A stretch of DNA of 64,000 nt from Brenneria sp. hezel4-2-4 (GTDB lineage: Bacteria; Pseudomonadota; Gammaproteobacteria; Enterobacterales; Enterobacteriaceae). The stretch's first letter is position 1. The number at the start of each line of letters is the position of its first letter. The stretch lies in the NCBI RefSeq assembly GCF_013155275.1, contig NZ_JABJXS010000012.1, positions 1 to 64,000 of the forward strand, written 5' to 3'. The position numbers and the translations under genes were made by a program. Under the pieces are notes generated by a model that was given only the letters and a program-made list of their open reading frames with translations, did no database searches and was not told the origin of the DNA. Below, in pieces: positions 25,137 to 34,054 of the stretch.

Positions 25137-26051
25137 CTACTCGGCACCGGCGGTATCGGCAGTCAGCAACAGCCGCCGTAGATTTTCACTCATTGGGAAA
25201 TGGAGATTAATCTGGCTTCCGGGAAGCGGTTGAGTAAACCAGCGTGAATAAATTCGCTCTATTTCGTGACTGGCGTAAATCTGCCGTAATGCGGCATTGA
25301 CCGCCACGCGAAAATCCTCATCATCACGGCGCATCATAAAGCCATATTCTGTTCCCTCATCAAGCGACTCGCTGGAAATCGCGTAATCCTGTGGATTGGG
25401 AGATAGAGCAACCAGGGCGTGCAGCAAGATGTCGTCCATGGCAAAAGCAGAAACCTTTTCCTGACCGACCATATCGAACGCTTTTTGCAGGGTATCCGTG
25501 GATACAATGGAGAGATTCAGTTTCTTTTCCCGGTTGGCCTGATTGATCTGGCCGACATTGACCGTCCCAAGCACAATACTGACGCTCCTGCCGCGTAAGT
25601 TTTCCAACGTACTCAGATGATTTTTACGCAGAGAAACATAGCGGGTGCCCACCAGGAAATAACCGGTGGAAAAGGCGGCGCTGCGACTCCGCTCCACGGT
25701 CTTGGTACTGGCCACGCATTCGATATCGATAGCTCCGCTACCAAGCAGTTGTATTCTATTCGCCGGCGTGCGAAACACATATTCGATGTTGAGCTTATCC
25801 AATCCCAGCCGGATCCTGAGCGACTCGGCGATACGATTGCACAAATCGATCGAATAGCCGGTCACGACCCCCGCCGGACCAACGTAGGAAAACGGCGGCG
25901 TATTGCCATAGCCGATGCGGAGCGTCCCGGTCAGCCGCATCCGCTCAAGCGTGGGGATGATATCGTCAGCCCGCGAAACATGGCTTCCCATGACAGCGGC
26001 AATGAACAAGCCAATAAGAAAATGATGCCAGCGTTTACCATATCCGCACAT
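25137..26051 (-). CDS. Orphan family-3 solute-binding protein (GltI-like), second of a pair
   Basis: The 304-residue protein has a signal peptide (FLIGLFIAAVMGSHVSRADD) and a complete amino-acid-binding SBP_bac_3 domain: LRIGYGNTPPFSYVGPAGVVTGYSIDLC, AIDIECVASTKTVERSRSAAFS, LRGRSVSIVLGTVNVGQIN, and a C-terminus INLHFPMSENLRRLL like the glutamate/aspartate-binding protein GltI. There are no permease or ATPase genes beside it. It follows a paralogous SBP (14-base gap) and a GGDEF-EAL protein on the same strand, so a sensory rather than transport role is plausible. Confidence 0.85.
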   Translation of the reverse strand: MCGYGKRWHHFLIGLFIAAVMGSHVSRADDIIPTLERMRLTGTLRIGYGNTPPFSYVGPAGVVTGYSIDLCNRIAESLRIRLGLDKLNIEYVFRTPANRIQLLGSGAIDIECVASTKTVERSRSAAFSTGYFLVGTRYVSLRKNHLSTLENLRGRSVSIVLGTVNVGQINQANREKKLNLSIVSTDTLQKAFDMVGQEKVSAFAMDDILLHALVALSPNPQDYAISSESLDEGTEYGFMMRRDDEDFRVAVNAALRQIYASHEIERIYSRWFTQPLPGSQINLHFPMSENLRRLLLTADTAGAE

Positions 26052-26065
26052 CGCTCATTGCTCCT

Positions 26066-27058
26066 TTAATCAAGGTAATCTTTCGGCTGCGCCAAAACCG
26101 CCTTGAGATTTTGCGGCATGGGAAAACGAAGATTGACGCCATCGGGCGGGATCGGGGAAAGAAACCATTTATCATAAATGGCCTTGATTTCTCCCTGCGT
26201 GAAAATACGATACAGTTCTTTATTCACCACTTGCCTGAAAGCCAACTCCCCTGGCGGCAGAAGAATGCCATAGGGTTCGGGGCGACTTAAGTGATCGTCC
26301 GAAAGAACGAAATCGGACGGATTGGCGGAAGACGCCACCAACCCCGCCAGCAGAATATCATCGGTGACGAAGGCCGATACCTTGCCGTTTGCAACCAGTT
26401 CAAAGGCTTCCTGGTTTATTTTCTTCAGCACGACGGAAATATTCAGCTTCATACGCATATTGACCGCATTCAACTGTTCGAGATTGATCGTCCCGCTGCT
26501 CACCGAGACACTGCGCCCGGCTAAATCCTCAATACGTCTGATGCCGGAGCGCTTCAACGCGACAAAGCGGGTAGACGCCACGAAGTGCGGATAGGAAAAC
26601 TCGACCTGTTTCCGCCGTTCGCTATTATTCGTCGTCGCGGCGCATTCCAGATCGATCCCGCGGTTACGGATAAACGGCAAACGCGTTGCCGTTGTTACCG
26701 GGACAAAAACAATCCGTATCTCATTCAGTCCCAGATACTTTTTTATTCCGTCCACAATGCGCAAGCAGATATCGATTGAATAACCCACCGCCTTACCCTC
26801 CACCTGATAGGAAAAAGGCGGTTCATCCACGCGGTAGCCTATTCTGATCGTTGTGGTCTGTGCGATTTTCGTCAGCACGCTGTCCGTCGGCGCCACAGCA
26901 ACCGCCGGTTGCGACAGCAAGGCCAATATCATGGCGATAACCCTTCCGCGCCGGGCCTCAACCCGGCAGTAACGGTATAAAAGACACAAAACCATGTGAA
27001 GAGGCCTAGGGGTATATTGGCGTCCCGGAACCCAAAAGCGCTGCAAAATATACCGCAT
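26066..27058 (-). CDS. Orphan family-3 solute-binding protein (GltI-like), first of a pair
   Basis: The mature part is a GltI-like binding protein: IRIGYRVDEPPFSYQVEGKAVGYSIDIC, GIDLECAATTNNSERRKQVEFS, LAGRSVSVSSGTINLEQLN, and C-terminal VNLRFPMPQNLKAVL. The ATG at 27058 has AGG 8 bases before it and overlaps the operon junction 3 bases after the GGDEF-EAL stop, so translation may be coupled. It gives 330 residues with an unusually long N-region before the hydrophobic core and AVA cleavage site (about residues 41-56). ATG 26995 (309 residues) is an alternative. It is paralogous to the next gene and has no adjacent permease. Confidence 0.82.
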   Translation of the reverse strand: MRYILQRFWVPGRQYTPRPLHMVLCLLYRYCRVEARRGRVIAMILALLSQPAVAVAPTDSVLTKIAQTTTIRIGYRVDEPPFSYQVEGKAVGYSIDICLRIVDGIKKYLGLNEIRIVFVPVTTATRLPFIRNRGIDLECAATTNNSERRKQVEFSYPHFVASTRFVALKRSGIRRIEDLAGRSVSVSSGTINLEQLNAVNMRMKLNISVVLKKINQEAFELVANGKVSAFVTDDILLAGLVASSANPSDFVLSDDHLSRPEPYGILLPPGELAFRQVVNKELYRIFTQGEIKAIYDKWFLSPIPPDGVNLRFPMPQNLKAVLAQPKDYLD

Positions 27059-27061
27059 CGT

Positions 27062-29275
27062 TCAACCTGCCATTGCCGTTATGGGCGCCGCTTCGCCGGT
27101 TCGGCGGCCCTGAACATATTGACAACCTGCCTGACCTAACAGCTCCAGTTGCCGATCGGTTTCCACCCCTTCCGCCAGGGTTTCCATCCCCAACTGATGA
27201 ACCAGGGCAAGGATATTGCTCACAATAATACGTTTCGACTCGCACGCTTCCAGACCGGCGATCAGCGTTTTATCCAACTTCACCCGGCTAAAAGGAAAAT
27301 AGGCCAGGCAGTCCAACGAGGCATAACCGGTCCCCAAATCATCCAACGCAATACCGATATCCATGTTTTGTATCTGCTGTAGCACCGGCAGCGCTTTTGG
27401 GCGATCCAGCAAAACAGACTCTGTTATCTCAAGCGCAAGACGCGAGGCCGGCAACCCGCTTTGTTCCAGCGCGCCGGTCAGGATATCGATCAGCCCGGGA
27501 TGGTGAACCTGAACGCTCGATATATTCACCGAAACCTGCTGATGCGCTGAAAAATGCAGCATGGCATCGGTACAGGCTTGCTGGATAATCCACTCCCCCA
27601 GCCTGACAATCAGCCCGGTTCTCTCCGCCAGCGCGATAAACGCCTCCGGCATCAACAGTTCCCCGGAGGCATGACGCCAGCGCACCAGCGCTTCATAACC
27701 GACAATGATATTATCCGACAGACGCCTCAACGGCTGATAATAAAGTTCGAACTCCCCGCGGGACATGGCGCCTTCAATATCCAGTTCCCGGGTATGCGGC
27801 ATGGCGCTCGGCATCACCATCCCATACTCAAAATAGTGATAATTACTCCGCCCGGTGTTTTTAGAGACATAAAGCGCCAGATCGGCGTTCTTCATCAGGG
27901 TGTGGGAGGTCTCGCCATGTAAAGGCGCGCTGGCGATACCGACGCTGATCCCAACGCAAAACTCATGCCCATGACAGTAAAAAGGCGCTGAAATGGCTTT
28001 AATCACCTGCTCCGCCAGGTGCTGCGCCGCCTGTATCGGCTTGTCCCGAACCGGCTGGATCACGGCGAATTCATCACCCCCCAGGCGGGCAATCACATCA
28101 TCATTGCCGAGCAGTAAGGAAATCCGTTCGCTGACGTTAATCAGCAACTCATCCCCCACAGGATGACCATAGGTATCATTCACTTTTTTGAAATAGTCGA
28201 GATCGAGCAACATCAGATTAAAACGCGAGTTTTTCGACGTCAGCCGGACAATGGCGCTTTCCAGCGCCCCGCTGAAAAAAGTGCGGTTTGGCAGACCGGT
28301 CAGCGGATCATGGTGAGCCATATATTCCATTTTCTGGGCGGTTTCTTTTATTTTCTGGAGATGTTCCCGCTCAACCATCGCCTGCCGCAGTTTTTCGATG
28401 GCCACAGCCAGATGACCGATTTCATCATCCCGCTGCAAGAATGGCGTGATGTTGGCGGTATCGCCATGGGCAATACGCGTCAGCGCCTGAATCAGCATCG
28501 GTACGGAATGAAAAAACTGTCTCATGAGCAGCGTGACCGCCAGCCCCGTCGCCAGCAACACGATCCACAGGGCGATCAGTGAATTGCTCAACAAGGTATT
28601 ATGGATGCGGTAAAGATCCTGCTTTTCGCCGATACTGCTGACCAATGCGCCCAATAATTTCCCCGATGGCGCCAGTACCGGAAGAATGCTGGCGAAATAG
28701 GTCTTACCGTCAATAGACACAAAACCGGCGAAAGCCTCCGTCAGCGCATCCGGCTGCATCCGCGTCTTTTCTTCCAGCGCCAGAATATGGCCGCTCGCCA
28801 TACCGCTGGCGTCCGTAATACTGATAAATCCGTCATCTTCACCATAATGAAACAGCCAGACAGGGTTGTTGGTCTGCATCGCAACCAGGGAAAGCACGTC
28901 GACGGGATTGAATCCCGTCTGCAAAATGGACTCATCGTCTCCCAGAAAATTTTCCGTCACAATGCCCGTTATCTGCCCGGATGCATCCATGCGGGCGATG
29001 ACCGACGTATATATACTGCGAACGATATAACTAATGATATGGGCATTGGTATTAGCCTGACGCCGCCACTGTTCCTGCGAATTCTTATCGACAATAAACC
29101 AACCCGCCGCGGCCCCGACGCCATATGAAAAAAGAATACCGACAAGAAGGAATAAAGTGACTTTACCTAGAATCGAACGATACCAACGTTGCCGACGATG
29201 CGAGGTAACCCTGTCCTCATCCGGTATTGCTCCATCTAATTCCTCAGTTACTCTGGTTCGGGATATCATCGCCAA
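27062..29275 (-). CDS. Membrane-bound GGDEF-EAL cyclic-di-GMP enzyme with periplasmic sensor
   Basis: The 737-residue protein has a first membrane helix at about 38-62, a periplasmic domain of about 165 residues (dCache/CHASE-like by layout), a second helix at about 231-252, HAMP-like linker 253-305, GGDEF domain (LPNRTFF at 328-334; RLGGDEF at 397-403, catalytic motif intact) and EAL domain (YEALVRW, EITESVLL, ALDDLGTGYASL, ETLAEGVE). The allosteric RxxD motif before GGDEF is absent (GNDD). In the EAL domain the DDFG motif is DDLG, and the end reads QGRRTGEAAP instead of the usual QG-aromatic form. Both diguanylate cyclase and phosphodiesterase activity are possible. It heads an operon with two binding proteins. 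Confidence 0.9.
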   Translation of the reverse strand: MAMISRTRVTEELDGAIPDEDRVTSHRRQRWYRSILGKVTLFLLVGILFSYGVGAAAGWFIVDKNSQEQWRRQANTNAHIISYIVRSIYTSVIARMDASGQITGIVTENFLGDDESILQTGFNPVDVLSLVAMQTNNPVWLFHYGEDDGFISITDASGMASGHILALEEKTRMQPDALTEAFAGFVSIDGKTYFASILPVLAPSGKLLGALVSSIGEKQDLYRIHNTLLSNSLIALWIVLLATGLAVTLLMRQFFHSVPMLIQALTRIAHGDTANITPFLQRDDEIGHLAVAIEKLRQAMVEREHLQKIKETAQKMEYMAHHDPLTGLPNRTFFSGALESAIVRLTSKNSRFNLMLLDLDYFKKVNDTYGHPVGDELLINVSERISLLLGNDDVIARLGGDEFAVIQPVRDKPIQAAQHLAEQVIKAISAPFYCHGHEFCVGISVGIASAPLHGETSHTLMKNADLALYVSKNTGRSNYHYFEYGMVMPSAMPHTRELDIEGAMSRGEFELYYQPLRRLSDNIIVGYEALVRWRHASGELLMPEAFIALAERTGLIVRLGEWIIQQACTDAMLHFSAHQQVSVNISSVQVHHPGLIDILTGALEQSGLPASRLALEITESVLLDRPKALPVLQQIQNMDIGIALDDLGTGYASLDCLAYFPFSRVKLDKTLIAGLEACESKRIIVSNILALVHQLGMETLAEGVETDRQLELLGQAGCQYVQGRRTGEAAPITAMAG

Positions 29276-29927
29276 AACTCTTCATCCGTTACAAGTGTTT
29301 GTATAGTTGAGCGTGAAATATATTGTTTTTAAAAAAATAAAAAGAACATGCGCAGGTAATGAAGAAACACACTAGGACTTCTGTCTGTTATAGATAGCAT
29401 TGAAGAAATATTTGTTTATACCCGCCATACTTCAGGTTGCGGCAATGTCGCCGTCCGCGATTATCCTGGCTTGTGTTCGGCCGCGGCCAGCCGCGTTTCT
29501 GCCTATTAAACGTTACAGGTATATGCACTTAGTGGAAAAATGAATAATTAAAATATTCCTTTCTCTCCTCTGTTTATACCATCAAAAATAAAGTCTACAA
29601 CAGATTCTTTAAAAGAATTTATCGCGATGATGGAAAGAAAACATGTGACGTTAAAATAACGCGTTAACATATTTACAATGGCGGTCTGAGAAAGAGAATT
29701 AATAAACAAATTAAAAGACGACAAGCAATTTTTCAGCCTACCACACAATATCTGATTTGTAGCATGATTATCTGTACATCAGGACGTCGGCCGCCACGGC
29801 AGGCCGCTTCAGCCATCAACGCCGCGCGGCATTTACCATTTAAGATTTAACCGAACACGTTTGTCGCACTGATTAACATTCGTTTGCTGCTATACTCAAC
29901 TTTCATCTTTTCATCAGGTTACCGTCA
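29276..29927. other. Intergenic region between the GGDEF-EAL gene and the lipoprotein gene
   Basis: 652 bases holding the divergent promoters. Near 29417-29440 the sequence TATACCCGCCATACTTCAGG resembles one end of the small inverted-repeat element seen at 2421-2546, but I find no matching second end. A 66-codon frame on the minus strand (29548-29748) has no ribosome-binding site or recognisable protein. A TATACT hexamer near 29892 may be the -10 of the lipoprotein gene. Confidence 0.4.
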
Positions 29928-30365
29928 ATGCGCTATCTACTTCCTCTTCTGTTATCACTGGCAACCGTGAGTTGCAGTACGTCACAGCCGACGCCGAATG
30001 ATATTGATCCGGTTCCGCCCAGCCGCTTGATGCTGTATCAAAACACCCCGACCACGCCTTATGCAACGCTGGTCGTCATTCGGGATAAAGGCTGGCTGGC
30101 GGGCGCCTGTCGTATCGGCGTGATGATCGATAATGAATTCGCCGGCTCGATCGCCTCAGCGGAGAAAGCGGAGTTCCTGGTCCCCGTCGGGCAACACACG
30201 GTGAGTCTGGGTCAGGACGGCTTTTATAACCCCTGCATCTGGCGCGATGCCTCGGGCAGTCAAACGCCGTCCCTGAAAGCCGGGGAAACGCGCTTTTTAC
30301 GCATCAGCGGCAGCACCAGTGCAGGATTTACCCTGCATCCCGCATCGGGATTTGCTGCGCGGTAA
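29928..30365 (+). CDS. Small outer-membrane or periplasmic lipoprotein
   Basis: The 145-residue product has a type II signal peptide with a lipobox (LLLSLATVSC, Cys16). The mature domain has a PEGA-like beta character: PYATLVVIRDKGWLAGACRIGVMIDNEFAGSI, AEFLVPVGQHTVSLGQ, then GETRFLRISG. Two Cys (in GACRI and NPCIW) could pair. I cannot assign a function; small proteins of this kind are often described as 'DUF2846-like' lipoproteins. It is monocistronic and convergent with dbpA, with a hairpin between them. Confidence 0.75.
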   Translation: MRYLLPLLLSLATVSCSTSQPTPNDIDPVPPSRLMLYQNTPTTPYATLVVIRDKGWLAGACRIGVMIDNEFAGSIASAEKAEFLVPVGQHTVSLGQDGFYNPCIWRDASGSQTPSLKAGETRFLRISGSTSAGFTLHPASGFAAR

Positions 30366-30414
30366 CAGAAGCCAGGATGGCCTCCGGCGTCCGCCAGTGA
30401 CAGTCCCACATCGA

Positions 30415-30438
30415 CTCAGGATGGGCCGGCATCCTGAG
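30415..30438. terminator. Bidirectional terminator-like hairpin
   Basis: A perfect 9-bp stem CTCAGGATG / CATCCTGAG with a 6-base loop, between the convergent lipoprotein gene and dbpA. Neither side has a long T run. Confidence 0.5.
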
Positions 30439-30452
30439 CGATATATTGCCGC

Positions 30453-31835
30453 TTACTTCAGCAGCCGCACTTTACAGCTTTTTCCTTTGATTTTTCCCTG
30501 CTGCAACTGTTGCAGCGCGCGTTTGGCGCTGGCTTTGCGGATAGCAACATAGGCGTGCACCGGAAACATATCGATTTTGCCGACCTCCGCCGCGGTTAAA
30601 CCCGCATCCCCGGTTAAGGCGCCGAGAATATCGCCCGGGCGGATTTTGGCTTTACGACCGCCATCAATGCACAGCGTTATCATTTCCGGCTCCAGCGCCG
30701 TCACCTCACTGCGGCTGATTTCCGTCGTCGGCGCCCAGTCAATGCGCATCCCGAGGTAATCTTCGAGCAGATGAGCGCGGCTCATTTCCTGTGGGGTGCA
30801 CAGGCTGACGGCAAGCCCTTCCATACCCGCGCGCCCGGTTCTGCCGATACGGTGAACATGGACTTCCGGGTCGAAAGCCAGCTCAAAATTCACCACCAGT
30901 TCCAGATCCTTAATATCCAGACCGCGGGCGGCGACATCAGTAGCCACCAGCACCCGACAGCTGCGATTGGCGAAACGTACCAGAACCTGATCGCGATCGC
31001 GCTGCTCCAGATCGCCGTGCAGCGCCAGCACGCTTATGCCACGCGAATCCAGCGCTTCAAATACGCTCTGACAGTCGCGTTTGGTGTTACAAAACACCAC
31101 GCAGGAGGCGGGTTGATAGTGGCTCAGAATGGCAATCAGCAGCGGCAGACGCTGTTCCTTGCCGGTTTCATAAAAACGCTGCTTAATGGCAGGCTCATTC
31201 CCCTCGTCGGCGACGTCGACATTCACCGGCTGACGTTGCACACGGGCGCTGATACGCTCGATTTCCGCCGGATAGGTGGCGGAAAACAGCAACGTCTGAC
31301 GATCGGACGGCATATAGCCAATCACATCATCAATCGCCTCGGTGAACCCCATATCCAGCATGCGGTCGGCTTCGTCCAGCACCAGCACTTTCAGCGACGC
31401 CAGAGACAACGAACGCTTGCGCAAATGATCCTGAATACGCCCCGGCGTGCCCACCACAATATGCGGCGCATGAACCAGCGAGTCGATCTGATGCCCCATC
31501 GGCTGCCCGCCGCACAGGGTAAGGATCTTGATATTCTGCGCAAAACGGGCCAGACGACGCAGTTCTTTACTCACCTGATCGGCCAGTTCCCGGGTCGGGC
31601 ATAACACCAGCGCCTGAGTGGTAAACTCTCCGACCACGATGTGATTGAGCAAACCAATGCCAAATGCGGCCGTTTTACCGCTTCCGGTTTTCGCCCTGGC
31701 GCGAACATCGGCGCCGCTCAGGATCGCGGGCAGCGTAGCCGCCTGTACCGGCGTCATGGCGGTATAACCCAGCTCATTAAGGTTGGATAACTGCTCGGAC
31801 GGCAGCGCGAGGGAAGAAAAAGAGGTTGTGCTCAC
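30453..31835 (-). CDS. dbpA: ATP-dependent RNA helicase DbpA
   Basis: The 460-residue DEAD-box helicase has Q motif (LGYTAMTPVQAATLP), Walker A RAKTGSGKT, PTRELADQV, DEADRMLD, SATYP, HGDLEQRDRD and HRIGRTGRAG, followed by the DbpA-type C-terminal RNA-binding domain ending KIKGKSCKVRLLK, which recognises hairpin 92 of 23S rRNA during 50S assembly. I start at GTG 31835 (AAGAG upstream, length close to the E. coli 457); an in-frame ATG at 31865 would add ten residues. GC and gene type are those of the core genome. Confidence 0.94.
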   Translation of the reverse strand: MSTTSFSSLALPSEQLSNLNELGYTAMTPVQAATLPAILSGADVRARAKTGSGKTAAFGIGLLNHIVVGEFTTQALVLCPTRELADQVSKELRRLARFAQNIKILTLCGGQPMGHQIDSLVHAPHIVVGTPGRIQDHLRKRSLSLASLKVLVLDEADRMLDMGFTEAIDDVIGYMPSDRQTLLFSATYPAEIERISARVQRQPVNVDVADEGNEPAIKQRFYETGKEQRLPLLIAILSHYQPASCVVFCNTKRDCQSVFEALDSRGISVLALHGDLEQRDRDQVLVRFANRSCRVLVATDVAARGLDIKDLELVVNFELAFDPEVHVHRIGRTGRAGMEGLAVSLCTPQEMSRAHLLEDYLGMRIDWAPTTEISRSEVTALEPEMITLCIDGGRKAKIRPGDILGALTGDAGLTAAEVGKIDMFPVHAYVAIRKASAKRALQQLQQGKIKGKSCKVRLLK

Positions 31836-32555
31836 AATGATTACTCTTATTACCAAAGGCAACATAACGAAAGGCGACGCCAGTTCGGCGAACGGCGCGT
31901 GATTTGCCGCAATAATAACAGAGATAGCCGCCCTTGCCCGATTTACCTGGCAGTCAGTGATGAAAACAACGGGGAAGCGCCATTTTCAATGGCGAATATC
32001 GCCCTCCTGCCGATAACAGGCGATAGTCAGCCGGCCGCCGCGCTTCGTAACGCTTTTTAGTGCTGTTTCCGTAAAGATAGTGCTAAGAACCTCTTGAATT
32101 ATATCCCTCACTCGGCGTAGATTTAGCGCCGATCCCGTCATAACAGGTGTGAACCCTGGTAATGACAACGGGAAAGTGTTTCCCTGCCGTCACATGACGC
32201 ACGGCGTAACATTTTCCTTTCCATAATAAAACGCACAATCGGGATCGTTGCTGGCGTAGTGTCTGCTGGAGAATATATCGGTGAAGTATTTTTTTATGGG
32301 GATCTCATTCTGTCTGGTTGTCTGGGTAAGCACGTTTATACTGATGGTGGAATAATTCATCACTCTCTGACGGCGAACGTTAAGTGGTACAGGGGCAGGA
32401 TGTAAAGCGTACAAAAAACGGAAACCAATAAACGGAAGTCACGCGACAAATTATGCGTCGATCGTCCAGATGCAAAGAAACGGGCTGCAAAGCATGTCTT
32501 TCGGCCCGTTTTTTATGCGTGTCACGCCGGTTTCTTGATTATCAACGCCCTCGCA
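31836..32555. other. Intergenic region between dbpA and outO
   Basis: 720 bases with no convincing gene; frames at 31986-32168 and 32190-32414 lack start signals and family features. A terminator hairpin lies at its right end (32479-32514). The plus-strand T-tailed form of that hairpin has no coding gene before it, so an untranslated RNA from this interval is possible but not shown. Confidence 0.4.
32479..32514. terminator. Bidirectional rho-independent terminator, end of the out operon
   Basis: AACGGGC ... GCCCGTT with an inner AAAG/CTTT extension; the plus strand continues TTTTTT and the minus strand TTTCTTT. It lies 42 bases beyond the outO stop. Confidence 0.75.
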
Positions 32556-33389
32556 TCAGCGCAGCAATAACATCACTACGCCCCCCAGCGCCAGCCACGG
32601 CCCAAACGCCAACGGCCGATCGCTATTTTCCCGTCGCAACCTGCGCCACAGAACCGTCACGACTAACCCGCTCAGCGCGGCAATCAACACCAGATTAGGC
32701 AGCGCCCGCCATCCCAGCCAGCCCCCCAATGCCGCCAGCAGTTTAAAATCACCGTATCCCAACGCGTCTTTTCCGCGCAGAAGCTTAAATCCCCAGAACA
32801 GCAGCCAAAGGGAGAGATAACCGGCCGCCGCCCCGATAACGGCGTCTTCCAGCGGCGCAAAGGTTTCGGACAGGTTAAACAGCAGCCCCAGCCACAACAG
32901 CGGGAGCGTCAGGCAATCCGGCAACCACTGCGTGTTGATATCAATGGCGGCCAGCACCAGCAAAAAAGACCATAAAATCAACGTTCCCCATAACATCGCC
33001 CCAGGCGGCCACAGCGCGCCCGCCGCAAGAAAGGCCAACAGGGTAAGCAGTTCAATCAACGGATATTGTCTGGAAACCGGCTGCCGGCAGCAACGTGATC
33101 GCCCACGCAGCCATAGCCAACTGACAAGCGGGATATTGTCTGTTAGCGCCAGCGACTGCCGGCAATGAGGGCAGCGAGAAGGCGGCCACCACAGGTCAAA
33201 ACGCGGCTCCTCGTCAGACGGCGGCATAGCCAGATGCATCCGCGCTTCATTCTTCCAGCGGCGTTCCAACATGATCGGCAGGCGAAAAATAAGCACATTC
33301 AGAAAGCTGCCCACCATAAGCCCGACTAACGCCAGCGCACCGAGCCACCAAAAAGGAAACCCTTGCGCAAATATGATCACCCCTTCCAT
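32556..33389 (-). CDS. outO: Type II secretion prepilin peptidase/N-methyltransferase
   Basis: The 277-residue product (ATG 33389) is a polytopic GspO/PilD enzyme: VGSFLNVLIFRLP near the N-terminus, a cytoplasmic cysteine loop (SRCPHCRQ ... SRCCRQPVSRQYPLIE), and the two aspartyl-protease motifs AAIDINTQWLPD and ALGYGDFKLLAALG. It cleaves pseudopilin leaders after Gly and methylates the new N-terminus in the inner membrane. The second half of the zinc-type tetracysteine is altered (SRCC instead of CRxC). The start is set by GGGG 7 bases upstream and the family N-terminus; the frame is open further upstream. The 176-base gap to outM holds no gspN. Confidence 0.92.
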   Translation of the reverse strand: MEGVIIFAQGFPFWWLGALALVGLMVGSFLNVLIFRLPIMLERRWKNEARMHLAMPPSDEEPRFDLWWPPSRCPHCRQSLALTDNIPLVSWLWLRGRSRCCRQPVSRQYPLIELLTLLAFLAAGALWPPGAMLWGTLILWSFLLVLAAIDINTQWLPDCLTLPLLWLGLLFNLSETFAPLEDAVIGAAAGYLSLWLLFWGFKLLRGKDALGYGDFKLLAALGGWLGWRALPNLVLIAALSGLVVTVLWRRLRRENSDRPLAFGPWLALGGVVMLLLR

Positions 33390-33565
33390 GTTTAACCCCG
33401 GCGATAAATAAAAAGCGGAATACGTGAATGCTGACATAATCGACATCCCGCGCCAACCGCGGCACGCCCTCTTATTGAGCGGCTGCGAGCCGCCACGCAA
33501 TTATTTCGGCAACGGCTTCCGAATGTGCCATGCACAATACCGTGTCAGTGGCGTACTGGACTGCA

Positions 33566-34054
33566 TTAGCTTTCATCAGCGCGCTCCAGCACCAGCTTGG
33601 ACACCTCGACGCTGCCGGGAGAGTGCGCCACGGCAGACACCTCCAGCGCCGACGGCCGTATCCCATGTTGCTGTTCCAGTTCCGCCAACCAACCAATCAG
33701 TGAATTGAAGTCGCTGCGCCCCAGCGTCACCGCAACCTGATCTCCCTGCGGCTGTAACCGGACAATCGCCAGACCGTAGCCGCTGGCGCGCTGCGACACC
33801 AGCATCGGCAGGCTGACGTCGCGCTCTCCGGCAGGAAGCTGCCGCGCCTGTGCTACCGCGGGGGCGTGTTGCAGCATCCAATCAATCGTCTGCCGCTCTC
33901 GCGTAATAGTGCGCAGCCACTGGTTTTCACGCTGAACCCAAGGTTGCCAGAACAGCGAATACGCCGGATAGAGCATCAGCAGACTCGCGCAGATCGACAG
34001 CAGGAGACGTTCACGCAGGCTCATCGCCTGCCAGCGTTGCCGCAGTGAATTCAT
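33566..34054 (-). CDS. outM: Type II secretion protein M
   Basis: The 162-residue bitopic protein has a short cytoplasmic basic N-terminus (RQRWQAMSLRERLLL), one membrane helix (LSICASLLMLYPAYSLFW) and a periplasmic ferredoxin-like domain. GspM binds GspL and helps anchor the assembly platform. Its start overlaps the outL stop by 4 bases. Confidence 0.9.
   Translation of the reverse strand: MNSLRQRWQAMSLRERLLLSICASLLMLYPAYSLFWQPWVQRENQWLRTITRERQTIDWMLQHAPAVAQARQLPAGERDVSLPMLVSQRASGYGLAIVRLQPQGDQVAVTLGRSDFNSLIGWLAELEQQHGIRPSALEVSAVAHSPGSVEVSKLVLERADES

Noticed and set aside
29548-29748. 66-codon minus-strand ORF
   Set aside because: No ribosome-binding site and no recognisable protein pattern; probably chance in AT-rich DNA.
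33390-33565. outN (gspN) remnant between outM and outO
   Set aside because: The short minus-strand frame there (ending WRLAAAQ) has no membrane helix or GspN pattern.
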